NCBI GenBank assembly: GCA_900542905.1
Contig: UQPF01000010.1
Coordinates: 9,653 to 73,652 of the forward strand
Reading direction: 5' to 3'
DNA: 64,000 bases
Source of the DNA: an uncultured Collinsella sp.
GTDB lineage: Bacteria > Actinomycetota > Coriobacteriia > Coriobacteriales > Coriobacteriaceae
In this document: positions 40,630 to 49,121 of the stretch, one piece after another
How the letters are laid out: the number at the start of each line of letters is the position of its first letter
Position numbering within the stretch: the first letter of the stretch is position 1
Made by a program: the position numbers and the translations under genes
Notes under the pieces: model-generated
The model's input: the letters and a program-made list of their open reading frames with translations, nothing else
The model's database searches: none
What the model was told of the DNA's origin: nothing

Positions 40630-43517
40630 TCGAGGACGCGGTTTCGTCAGGAACGCCGCAGTTTGTCATCGACTCCTATGCCACGCTTGCCGAACGCGCC
40701 AAAACGCAGTCCTTTGGTCTTATCGAGGAAGATGTGATTGTCCTCGATACCGAGACCACAGGTCTTTCGGTGCAGGACAATGAACTGATCGAGATCTCGG
40801 CGGCCCGTCTTTCGGGCCGCGAGATCGTCGACCGTTTCGATACCTTCGTGCATCCCAAGCAGCTGATTCCCGCCGAGATTACCGAGCTCACGAGCATTAC
40901 AAATGCCGATGTGGCAGATGCCCCGTCGGCCGTTGAGGCCGTCGCCGCTCTCGCCGATTTTGTCGGTGGTTGCCCGGTGATCGCACATAACGCCACGTTC
41001 GACCGCTCGTTTATCGAGTCGGTCAAAGGCGGCGTCAACGTGAGCGATATTTGGATCGATTCGCTGGCGCTGTCGCGAATCGCGCTTCCGCGCCTGGCCT
41101 CGCACAAGCTGTCTTTTATGGCCGATCTGTTTGGCTGTGACTCGGTATCACACCGTGCCAATGCCGACGTCGACGCCCTGTGTGGCGTATGGCGCGTGTT
41201 GCTCGTGGCGCTCACCGACTTGCCCCAGGGCCTCATGGCGCGCCTAGCCGACATGCATCCGGATGTGCCTTGGTCCTATCGTCCTATCTTCTCATTCTTG
41301 GCAGGGCAGAACCCTGGTTCTATCTTCTCTCTCAGCGCCGCTCGTGCTGACGTTCTCAAGGCCGATCGCGCCGACGATCGGGTGGACGCCCACGAACTGC
41401 CGGTCCTCAAGATGCCGAGTCGTGAGGAGATTGAGGCAGACTATGCGCCAGGTGGCCTGGTCAATCGCATGTACCCCACCTACGAGCCGCGTGATGAGCA
41501 GATTGCGATGGCGCTCGAGGTCCGCGATGCGCTGGTCACGGGCACTCATCGTGTAATTGAGGCGGGCACGGGCGTCGGCAAATCGATGGCCTATCTGGTG
41601 CCTTTTGCCGAGGCAGCACGCCGTAACAACATCACGGTTGGTATTGCGACCAAATCGAACAATCTTGCCGACCAGCTCATGTACCATGAGCTGCCAAAAC
41701 TTGCCGAGCAACTGGACGGTGGTCTGTCATTTTGCGCTCTCAAGGGCTATGACCACTATCCGTGCCTGCGCAAGCTTGAGCGCATGAGCCGAGGCCAGGT
41801 CGAGATTACCACCAAGCGCGACCCGGCGGACACGCTCACGGCGGTCGCGGTCATTATGGCGTACGTCTGCCAATCAGCCGATGGCGACCTCGACTCGCTC
41901 GGCATTCGGTGGCGCAGCGTCAACCGCCCCGACTTTACGACGGCCTCGCGCGAGTGTGCTCGTCGCCTCTGCCCGTTTTTCCCTGATAAATGTTTGGTCC
42001 ACGGCGCTCGCCGTCGTGCGGCGCATGCCGATGTGGTGGTCACCAACCATTCCCTGCTGTTCCGCAATGTCGCGGCCGAGGGCAGGATTTTACCTCCGAT
42101 TCGTCATTGGGTAATCGACGAGGCCCATTCCATCGAGCGCGAGGCGCGCCGTCAGTGGGCGCGCGTGGTGTCGGCGGACGAATCACGCGTTCTGTTTGAG
42201 CGCCTGGGTGGCTCGAGCACCGGCGCGCTAAGCCAGGTTTCCCGTGATTTGGCAACCTCCGAGGGCTCTACGCTCTACCTGGGCCTTACTGCCAAGGCGA
42301 CGTCGACGGTTGCGCGCGCGAGCATGGCAATCGCCGACGTGTTCGATGGCGTTCGCGAGCTCGGTCGCCGTGCCCGTGGGGGTTATGACAATGCCAATCT
42401 ATGGATTGGCCCCGAGTTGCGCGAATCTGACGACTGGCATGATTTCTTACAGTCGGCCTACACTGCCATCGACGCATTGGAACAGGCTGACAAGAGAGTC
42501 GACGCGCTGGTGCAAGCCGTCGCCGCCGACAAGCCCGAGGTTGTTGTCGACCTGGGCGATATCTCACGCCGCCTGCACGAGCTGGCCGAGAACCTCAAAC
42601 TCATCATTGATGGCACCGATGAACACTACGTGTATTCGCTGCAGGTCAATCGCAGGTTGCGTGCCGGCGGAGAGTCGATGACCGCAGAGCGCATCGACAT
42701 TGGCGAGGCCTTGGCAACCGAGTGGCTGCCCGAGGTTCACACGGCTATCTTTGCCTCGGCGACCATGACGGTGTCCAAAAGCTTTGAACACTTTAACCAT
42801 GCGGTCGGCCTCGATCGCATCGGTGCTTCAACATCCTCATCGCTGCACTTGGACTCGAGCTACGACTTCGATTCGAACATGGCTGTAGTCGTTGCGGGCG
42901 ATATCCCCGATCCGCGCGATCGTGAGAGCTATCTTACGGCGCTCGAGCGCGTGCTGGTCGACGCCCATCTTGCCATGGGCGGATCGGTGCTCACGTTGTT
43001 CACCAATCGGCGCGACATGGAAGACCTGTACGCCCGCGTTGAGCCCAAGATGGCCCGTGCGGGTCTGGAGCTCAACTGCCAGCAGCGCAACTCATCTCCT
43101 CGTCGCCTGCGCGACCGGTTTATCAACGAGCCGACCTCGTCGCTTTTTGCGCTTAAGGCCTTCTGGGAGGGGTTTGACGCCAGCGGCGAGACGCTGCGTT
43201 GCGTCATCATTCCCAAGCTGCCGTTCTCGAGCCCCACGGACCCGCTCTCGTGCGAGCGCAACCTGCGCGAAGACCGCGCTTGGGCGCGCTATTCGCTGCC
43301 CGAGGCGGTGCTCGAGGTTAAGCAGGCGGCCGGCCGCCTTATCCGCTCGTCGACCGATTGCGGCGTGCTGATTCTGGCCGACCCGCGCCTGGTGACGAAG
43401 GGCTACGGGAAGAAGTTCTTAACGTCGCTGCCCACGAGCTCCTACCAGCGCATCGAATCGGCGCAGATCGGTCACTATCTGCAACTGTGGCGCGCACACC
43501 ACGAGCGGCGGCGCTAA
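40623..43517 (+). CDS. DEDD 3'-5' exonuclease fused to DinG-family helicase
   Basis: A 964-residue two-part protein. Residues about 37-200 are a DnaQ-like exonuclease (VIVLDTETTGL, VIAHNATFDRSFI, HRANADVDA). Residues about 290-960 are an XPD/DinG superfamily 2 helicase with Walker A EAGTGVGKSMAYLVPF and DEAH box WVIDEAHSIER. Final motifs are SLFALKAFWEGFD and QAAGRLIRS. Cysteines in HYPCLRK and RECARRLCPFFPDKC could hold a 4Fe-4S cluster. The layout matches Gram-positive DinG, for which exonuclease rather than helicase activity is reported in Staphylococcus. A role in DNA repair is likely. It meets the WYL gene tail to tail with a 4-base overlap. Confidence 0.9.
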   Translation: MLIEDAVSSGTPQFVIDSYATLAERAKTQSFGLIEEDVIVLDTETTGLSVQDNELIEISAARLSGREIVDRFDTFVHPKQLIPAEITELTSITNADVADAPSAVEAVAALADFVGGCPVIAHNATFDRSFIESVKGGVNVSDIWIDSLALSRIALPRLASHKLSFMADLFGCDSVSHRANADVDALCGVWRVLLVALTDLPQGLMARLADMHPDVPWSYRPIFSFLAGQNPGSIFSLSAARADVLKADRADDRVDAHELPVLKMPSREEIEADYAPGGLVNRMYPTYEPRDEQIAMALEVRDALVTGTHRVIEAGTGVGKSMAYLVPFAEAARRNNITVGIATKSNNLADQLMYHELPKLAEQLDGGLSFCALKGYDHYPCLRKLERMSRGQVEITTKRDPADTLTAVAVIMAYVCQSADGDLDSLGIRWRSVNRPDFTTASRECARRLCPFFPDKCLVHGARRRAAHADVVVTNHSLLFRNVAAEGRILPPIRHWVIDEAHSIEREARRQWARVVSADESRVLFERLGGSSTGALSQVSRDLATSEGSTLYLGLTAKATSTVARASMAIADVFDGVRELGRRARGGYDNANLWIGPELRESDDWHDFLQSAYTAIDALEQADKRVDALVQAVAADKPEVVVDLGDISRRLHELAENLKLIIDGTDEHYVYSLQVNRRLRAGGESMTAERIDIGEALATEWLPEVHTAIFASATMTVSKSFEHFNHAVGLDRIGASTSSSLHLDSSYDFDSNMAVVVAGDIPDPRDRESYLTALERVLVDAHLAMGGSVLTLFTNRRDMEDLYARVEPKMARAGLELNCQQRNSSPRRLRDRFINEPTSSLFALKAFWEGFDASGETLRCVIIPKLPFSSPTDPLSCERNLREDRAWARYSLPEAVLEVKQAAGRLIRSSTDCGVLILADPRLVTKGYGKKFLTSLPTSSYQRIESAQIGHYLQLWRAHHERRR

Positions 43518-44431
43518 AGCGGACAGACGAGGGTTTTTGCCATATCGCACAGACGCTTTGACAGGGCGGGGTCATCCAAGATGCGGATGGCTCCGCCCGC
43601 TGCGATTATCTGGCTCAGTAGCCAACGCTCGGAGCCGTAATGCACGGTTACCGTTGCCATGTCTGCCCCGCTGCGCTCGATTAGGGTGATGCCGGCCCAG
43701 TCCAGATGCTCCGCCATATCGAATGGCATCAAGAGCTTTGCGCTACGCTGCGTCCGGGCAAGGGAATCGTGGAGGGATGCGACGCCCGGTGTGTGAGGCA
43801 CGACGGAGTCTTCCGTCAAGGTGAGTCCCTCGATTTTATCCATGCGATAGGTGCGCTGCTCATCGACCGCGATGTCCCAGGCAATCAGGTATGTTTGGTC
43901 GCCGTTTACCGTAATGCGCAAGGGGTCGACCAGACGCTCGCGTGGCCGTGCATCGTCCATCGAGCGATACGAGATGCGGCAGCGAACGCCGTCCTGAATG
44001 GCGCAGCTCAGCTGCTGCCAGTGTGACCCGTGGTTGACGGTGTCAAAGACGCGCTGGTTATAGCCGAGCTCTTCGGGCAGAAGGGCATGTCGAATCCGAG
44101 CTGCCGTCTGCGGCTCGATCCCCAACGATTCAAGTTCGTGGTTGAGCACAGCGCCTTCGGCGGCACTCAGACGCAGCGGTAGCACACGTCCGGCGTCACC
44201 GGTGAGGACCACACGCTCGCCGTGGCATTCGCAGATGATGCGCGCACCCGATTCTCGGTCCGCGAGCGTCGAGACGATCTCGAGAATCTCGTCGAGTGAT
44301 ACTCCCGTGATGTCAAAGCGGTCGCAAATTTCGGTTCGTGTCATGCCGCTCTCGCCGGCGGCGTAGAGGGCCTCCATGATGTCGATGGCGCGCGAGAGTC
44401 TCTGCTCGCTGGTGAGTTTACGCACGGGCAT
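43514..44431 (-). CDS. WYL-domain transcriptional regulator (PafC-like)
   Basis: A 305-residue protein with an N-terminal helix-turn-helix region (SRAIDIMEALYAAGESGMTR, TEICDRFDITGVSLDEILEI) and a WYL-type sensor domain (QDGVRCRISYRSMDDARPRE, RLVDPLRITVNGDQTYLIAW). A WCX-like end follows. It is downstream of, and overlaps by 14 bases, a second WYL gene; such pairs form PafBC-type heterodimers in actinobacteria, where they control a RecA-independent DNA-damage response. ATG 44431 is chosen as the best start, though the ribosome site is 11 bases away. Confidence 0.8.
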   Translation of the reverse strand: MPVRKLTSEQRLSRAIDIMEALYAAGESGMTRTEICDRFDITGVSLDEILEIVSTLADRESGARIICECHGERVVLTGDAGRVLPLRLSAAEGAVLNHELESLGIEPQTAARIRHALLPEELGYNQRVFDTVNHGSHWQQLSCAIQDGVRCRISYRSMDDARPRERLVDPLRITVNGDQTYLIAWDIAVDEQRTYRMDKIEGLTLTEDSVVPHTPGVASLHDSLARTQRSAKLLMPFDMAEHLDWAGITLIERSGADMATVTVHYGSERWLLSQIIAAGGAIRILDDPALSKRLCDMAKTLVCPL

Positions 44432-45440
44432 GCTCGTGCACCGTCCTTTCAATGAGGTGGTTCCACGCCTGCTTGAGCGATTTGGGGGCCATGGGCCTCA
44501 TGCCGTCCATGGCGTGGACCATGCAAAATGAGGCGGCGGCTTCAAGGTCGCGCACGTCAACGGTCCAGATCCATCCCGCATCGGTGTGTGCGAGCTCACC
44601 TCGCCCGCGCGTGAGGCCGTTGATCATATCGATCTGCGCCTGAGGGGCGAACGAGAACGTGGCTGCAACGGGCGGTCGGTCGGCAAAATCGAATTCAAAG
44701 AACAGACAGTCGTTGAGATTGAAGTCCGCAGGGATGGCGTAGGCCTTCGAAGGACGCCATGCGCGAACGATACGGTCGCAGCGGAATGTCCTGATGTCGT
44801 CGGTGACATTGTCGAGGCCGCAGAAGTACGCCACGCCCTCGCGTTCGAACATGCCGTAGACACAGACGGTACGTTCTTTCTGCTCGCCGCGTCCGTTCTG
44901 ATATAAAAATCGCAGCGCGCATCGCTCGGCAAAGGCGCTCCATACCGCATCGACGGTGGGAGAGCGGCGGATCGGTACTTCGTCCACCGCCGACATGCCG
45001 GTGAGGTAGGCAATTTTGGAGCGAATATCGGCAAGCGGCGCGGCAAAGGTGGAAGAGCCGGCCGCTAGCGTCTGGTCGATGGCGTTGAGTAGGATATCGG
45101 CGTCGTCTGCGGTGATGAGGCCGCCTGCAGCAAACGTGTGCTCGCGGTCGATTGTCCACGAGCTTTCCTCGGTCTCCTGCGCACCGGCGGGGCGAACCTC
45201 CTTGATTAAGATGCCACGCTCGAGCAGTTTGTCACGATCGCGCCGAAACTTGCGCTTATCCGAGTCGATGTTGCCCGAGCCATATCCCAGGTCAGAATCC
45301 AAGACGATCTGCTCGGTCGTCAGCGGTTCGGGGGAGCTGTTGAGCACAAAGAAAAGATTGAGGATGCGCTGAGCCGTTTTATCGAAACCGGGCTCCGAAT
45401 TCCCCTTTTTAATTGTTGCGGTCGCGTCGCTTGCCGTCAT
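44418..45440 (-). CDS. WYL-domain transcriptional regulator (PafB-like)
   Basis: A 340-residue protein with an N-terminal winged helix (AQRILNLFFVLNSSPEPLTT, IDSDKRKFRRDRDKLLERG) and a WYL domain (AFAERCALRFLYQNGRGEQK, RTVCVYGMFEREGVAYFCGL), then a C-terminal extension. The RRDRDKL segment is typical of PafB/PafC DNA-binding domains. The start has GAGGA upstream. It is the first gene of the WYL pair, divergent from the M28-like gene by about 200 bases. Confidence 0.82.
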   Translation of the reverse strand: MTASDATATIKKGNSEPGFDKTAQRILNLFFVLNSSPEPLTTEQIVLDSDLGYGSGNIDSDKRKFRRDRDKLLERGILIKEVRPAGAQETEESSWTIDREHTFAAGGLITADDADILLNAIDQTLAAGSSTFAAPLADIRSKIAYLTGMSAVDEVPIRRSPTVDAVWSAFAERCALRFLYQNGRGEQKERTVCVYGMFEREGVAYFCGLDNVTDDIRTFRCDRIVRAWRPSKAYAIPADFNLNDCLFFEFDFADRPPVAATFSFAPQAQIDMINGLTRGRGELAHTDAGWIWTVDVRDLEAAASFCMVHAMDGMRPMAPKSLKQAWNHLIERTVHEHARA

Positions 45441-45638
45441 AGAGTCCTCGCATGAGAAGGTGGTTTGCTGCCATGATTTTAGTCCGATATGGAGATTAGG
45501 CTATATCCTTGTCCGCTCGGGGCGTTAAGATGGCCCGAATTCGGTCGTTTGCGCTCGCTCGGGGTATACTTTCGACTATATACGGTTCTAATGTGCATGC
45601 ATTGGGCCTATTTGTCGGATTATGGATGTGGAGCGCAC

Positions 45639-48600
45639 ATGGCGAACACCCAGAACTATATTAACCACCTGCTGCAGAACACCGGCATTACGCCGGCATG
45701 CAGCGAAGAAGAGCGCTTGGCTGCCGAGGATATCGCTCAGATCTTCCGCAACCACGGCTTTGATCCCGAGGTTCAGGAGTTCAATGCCCCGGCGCCCAGT
45801 AGATTGGCATTTGCCGTTACCGGTATTCTTGCGTTTGCCGGCGCCCTGCTGATGGGTATCGGCGGCGGTATCGGCTTGGTCGGCACCTTGCTGGCCATTG
45901 TCGGTGCCGTTCTTTACGTGCTCGAGCGCACGGGCCGCCCCGTGGTTTCGCGCCTGGGCAAGACGGGCGTGAGCCAAAATGTCATCGCCTACCACAAGGC
46001 CTCGGGCCCGCTCGCATCTCCGCGCAACCGCCCGGTGGTCGTTGTCGCACACTACGACTCTCCCCGTGCTGAGCTGCTCGCCCGCGAGCCTTATGCCTCG
46101 TATCGTGCGCTCATCGCCAAGCTGTTGCCCGTTGCCACGGTTGCCCCCGCTGCCGTTGCCATCCTGCGTATCCTGCCGCTCCCCGGCGCGCTCAAGGTTC
46201 TGCTGTGGATTGTCGCGATCCTCGCTTCCCTCGTTGCGCTTGCCAACGCGGCAAACATCATCTCTAACCGCCATATTCTTCCCTATACGTCCGGCGCGGT
46301 GTGCAACAAGTCTTCTGTCGCCGCTATGCTCGGCGTTATGGACAACGTTGCTCCCTTCCAGGGCGAAAACGAGTTTCCCGACGATGTTCCGTTCGATACC
46401 TATTTTGGGGAGCAAAAGCGTCGTGCCGAGGAAATGGCGCGTGCAGCGGCGGAGTATGCCGCGGCCCAGCAGCAAAACGACTACGGCAACACCATCGAGT
46501 ACGAAGAGCCTACCTACGCCGAGGACGAGTTCGGTCAGCCGATTGCTCCCGACACTCAGACTGAGCCCGAACAGGGCGAGGCTTTCGACGAGCAGATCGA
46601 GGGCTTTGAGGGTGCGTCTGCCGACGAGACGCTGATTGGCGCCATCGTGCCCGAGGATCAGAATCAGGCTGTCCAGGCTGAAGAGTTCAATGACGAGGTT
46701 TCCGCTGCCGAGCCGGTGGAGGAGCCTGTCGCGGCCGAGCCCGAGCCCAAGCTCTATCGCAATGCCGCCGGCAACATCCGCTTTGGTTCGGATGCCATCC
46801 GTGCGCTCGGAATGCTTCCCGAGTCCTGCACGCTCGATTACGAGGAGGGCGAGGAGCCGACGTTTGAGCCCGAGCCTGCGCCCGTTGTCACTGCGGATGA
46901 TGAGTCTGCCGCGGTTACCGCTGCCGTTGCCGAGCCCGAGGCGGTGTCCGCGATCGATCCCGCGGCAGGACTGGACATTTTGGCTCCCGCCACGCCGGCG
47001 CAAGACGTTGCGGACGAGTCTGACGACGATTACGTTGAACAGCCGAGGCGCGTGTCTTACGAGAGCGATACTGATTTCTCTGCCGAGATTCCCGCGGCAA
47101 CGCCCCATGCCGATATTGCATCCGCGTTCTCTTCGATTGGCGCCAGCGCTTCCAGCTTCTTTAAGGGTGCGCTTGCAAAGGGCAGGAAATTTGTCGACGA
47201 TTTCGAGGAGAAGCGCGCTGCCGCACGCGAGGCTGCCGAGCAGGAGGCTATCGCTCAGCAGCAGGCAGCCGAGGCGGCACGTGAGCGCGCGGCGCAAGAG
47301 TTTGAGCAGAACGAGGCTATGCAGTCCGTGCCCGTCGACGCCGCCGAAGCTACAACGTCCTTTGAGTCCCAGCAACCGACGTCCGCGGATGTTGTTGAGG
47401 CGACAACGTCTTTCGAGGCTCAGCAGCACGTCGATAGCACCATGTCGTTTGATGCCGCGCAGTTCGATTCCACGATAACGTTTGAAAAGCAGGGCACCGC
47501 GATTGCCGAGCCCCTTCCTGTGTCCGATGAGCAGGGCGACGCGGTGGACGATGACGAGCCCATTGATGCTGCCGAAATTCAGGATGCTGCCGAGGACGAG
47601 CCCGTCGAGGCCAACTCTGACGAAGAGCAGTACGCGGCAGCCGAGCAAGATGATTCGACCGAGGTCGAGCAGGAGGAAGTGTCTGCGGTTTCCGAGACTC
47701 CCGAGACGGATGAGTCGAGGCCTTACTCCACGCAGATTTTCACCATGCCGACCCCGAGCGGTTCCGGTGCCACGGTTGCCGATGTTGCTCCCACCCAGGA
47801 CGAAACAGTCGATTCCCTTATGGCCCAGATTTCCTCCCAGGCATCGCCGCGTCCGCAGATGAATGTTCCCGATCCGGCGTCGGCACCGTCGCCTGCACCT
47901 TCCTCGTCTCCGCTGGCTTCGGTCCCCGATCCGTCGCTGCCGTCTATGAAGCAGGCAAACGTTGCGTCTCGCACGTCGCTGTTCGACCTTCCCGATCCCT
48001 CTGCCCAGGTCAACGACCCCTTTGCTACTGCCCAGGGTCCCGAACCCACATCGGCACCCGTTGCGCCTCCTATGCCCGTTGCGTCGGGCGCGCAGCCGAT
48101 CGAGACCATTTCGGCTCCCGCCCCGGCGGCACCCAAGTCTCGCAAGCGCGGCCTGGGTGGCCTGTTCGGTCGTAAAAAGAAAAACGAGCAGGACAGCATG
48201 AGTGACTGGCTGGGCGTCGAAGACGATTACGATGCCAAAAAGTCCGGTCGCGGCATCGGTTCGTGGGATAACTTCGAGGACGATAACGATGGCTGGAAGG
48301 GTGGCGCTACGTCTTCCGATGGCGCTTCTTCCGAAGATATGCTCTCGGCTGTCGCCTCTATGGGCGATGATGAGCTGCTCGGTCACGATATCTGGTTTGT
48401 GGCAACGGGCGCCTCGGATTGTGATGGCGCCGGCATGAAGGCCTTCTTGGCTTCGCATCGCGATAAGCTCCGCGGCGTATTCTTTATCAATCTTGAATCC
48501 GTCGGCGCCGGTAGGCTTTCGGTGGTGACGGTTGAGGGCGAACAACAGCTGCTCAAGGGCGATCGCCGCATCATGAACCTGGTCAGCAAGGTGTGCAAGT

Positions 48601-48815
48601 CGTTCCATGTCGATTGTGGCGCGCTCGAGATGCCCTATGCCAAGACCGATGCCTATGCCGCGCTCGAGGCGAGCCGCCGAGCCCTCACCATCGCCGGCGT
48701 GGACGGCACGCGTCTGGCTTGCGCTCGTACTGAGGACGACCTGCCTCACAATGTCAACCCGACGAACATTGCCACGGTATCCGAGGTCGTGACCGAGGTT
48801 ATCCGCCGTTCGTAG
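45639..48815 (+). CDS. M28-like membrane protein split by a very long acidic insertion
   Basis: A 1,058-residue protein. Its ends form one M28 (Zn-aminopeptidase-like) domain: VVVVAHYDSPRAE (His138, Asp140) near the N-terminus, and VATGASDCDGAG, FFINLESVGAGRL (Glu953) and LPHNVNPTNIATV (His1037) at the C-terminus. The usual Asp-Asp becomes Val-Cys (Cys222) and the usual Glu-Glu becomes Ser-Asp, so zinc binding is doubtful. Two membrane regions lie at about 50-90 and 163-205. Between about 240 and 880 is a disordered Asp/Glu/Ala/Pro-rich segment. Start ATG 45639 has GGAG six bases upstream. Function unknown; perhaps a pseudo-peptidase membrane scaffold. Confidence 0.65.
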   Translation: MANTQNYINHLLQNTGITPACSEEERLAAEDIAQIFRNHGFDPEVQEFNAPAPSRLAFAVTGILAFAGALLMGIGGGIGLVGTLLAIVGAVLYVLERTGRPVVSRLGKTGVSQNVIAYHKASGPLASPRNRPVVVVAHYDSPRAELLAREPYASYRALIAKLLPVATVAPAAVAILRILPLPGALKVLLWIVAILASLVALANAANIISNRHILPYTSGAVCNKSSVAAMLGVMDNVAPFQGENEFPDDVPFDTYFGEQKRRAEEMARAAAEYAAAQQQNDYGNTIEYEEPTYAEDEFGQPIAPDTQTEPEQGEAFDEQIEGFEGASADETLIGAIVPEDQNQAVQAEEFNDEVSAAEPVEEPVAAEPEPKLYRNAAGNIRFGSDAIRALGMLPESCTLDYEEGEEPTFEPEPAPVVTADDESAAVTAAVAEPEAVSAIDPAAGLDILAPATPAQDVADESDDDYVEQPRRVSYESDTDFSAEIPAATPHADIASAFSSIGASASSFFKGALAKGRKFVDDFEEKRAAAREAAEQEAIAQQQAAEAARERAAQEFEQNEAMQSVPVDAAEATTSFESQQPTSADVVEATTSFEAQQHVDSTMSFDAAQFDSTITFEKQGTAIAEPLPVSDEQGDAVDDDEPIDAAEIQDAAEDEPVEANSDEEQYAAAEQDDSTEVEQEEVSAVSETPETDESRPYSTQIFTMPTPSGSGATVADVAPTQDETVDSLMAQISSQASPRPQMNVPDPASAPSPAPSSSPLASVPDPSLPSMKQANVASRTSLFDLPDPSAQVNDPFATAQGPEPTSAPVAPPMPVASGAQPIETISAPAPAAPKSRKRGLGGLFGRKKKNEQDSMSDWLGVEDDYDAKKSGRGIGSWDNFEDDNDGWKGGATSSDGASSEDMLSAVASMGDDELLGHDIWFVATGASDCDGAGMKAFLASHRDKLRGVFFINLESVGAGRLSVVTVEGEQQLLKGDRRIMNLVSKVCKSFHVDCGALEMPYAKTDAYAALEASRRALTIAGVDGTRLACARTEDDLPHNVNPTNIATVSEVVTEVIRRS

Positions 48816-48836
48816 ACGGAGCTCTAAGGAGTCAAC

Positions 48837-49055
48837 GTGTTTTCGTATATTAAGCGCCATTGGCCTGTCTACGTGATTTTGACCTTGATTGCCATTGCGT
48901 TAGGATTTGGGGCTGCCTACATCGTGGGTGCGAAGGGCTCGACCCCTGCCTCCGCAATCAGCGAAGAGGTGGAGCAAGAACAGAGTACGGGTGCCGATGG
49001 GATTCCTGAGTCCGAGCAGACAATCGTTGATGGTGGATCTTCGTCTGCAGAGTAG
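48837..49055 (+). CDS. Small single-pass membrane protein
   Basis: A 72-residue protein with a membrane segment at about 10-30 (VYVILTLIAIALGFGAAYIV) and an acidic, serine-rich tail (EEVEQEQSTGADGIPESEQ). It starts at GTG after AAGGAG, 21 bases after the M28-like gene, so they are probably co-transcribed. It may be a partner of that protein; no family is recognised. Confidence 0.65.
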   Translation: MFSYIKRHWPVYVILTLIAIALGFGAAYIVGAKGSTPASAISEEVEQEQSTGADGIPESEQTIVDGGSSSAE

Positions 49056-49076
49056 ATACGGCGATTTACATGATTG

Positions 49077-49115
49077 AAAGCGGGTGAGCCAGGGGACTGG
49101 CTCGCCCGCTTTTTC
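49077..49115. terminator. Terminator between convergent genes
   Basis: AAAGCGGGTGAGCCA and TGGCTCGCCCGCTTT flank GGGGAC, with TTTTT on the plus strand and a short T-rich end on the minus strand. It serves the M28-like operon and possibly the adhesin. Confidence 0.8.
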
Positions 49116-49121
49116 ATCGCG

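Noticed and set aside
45588..48860. 1,090-codon open frame antisense to the M28-like gene
   Set aside because: High-GC shadow with arginine/glycine-rich low-complexity product and no ribosome site.
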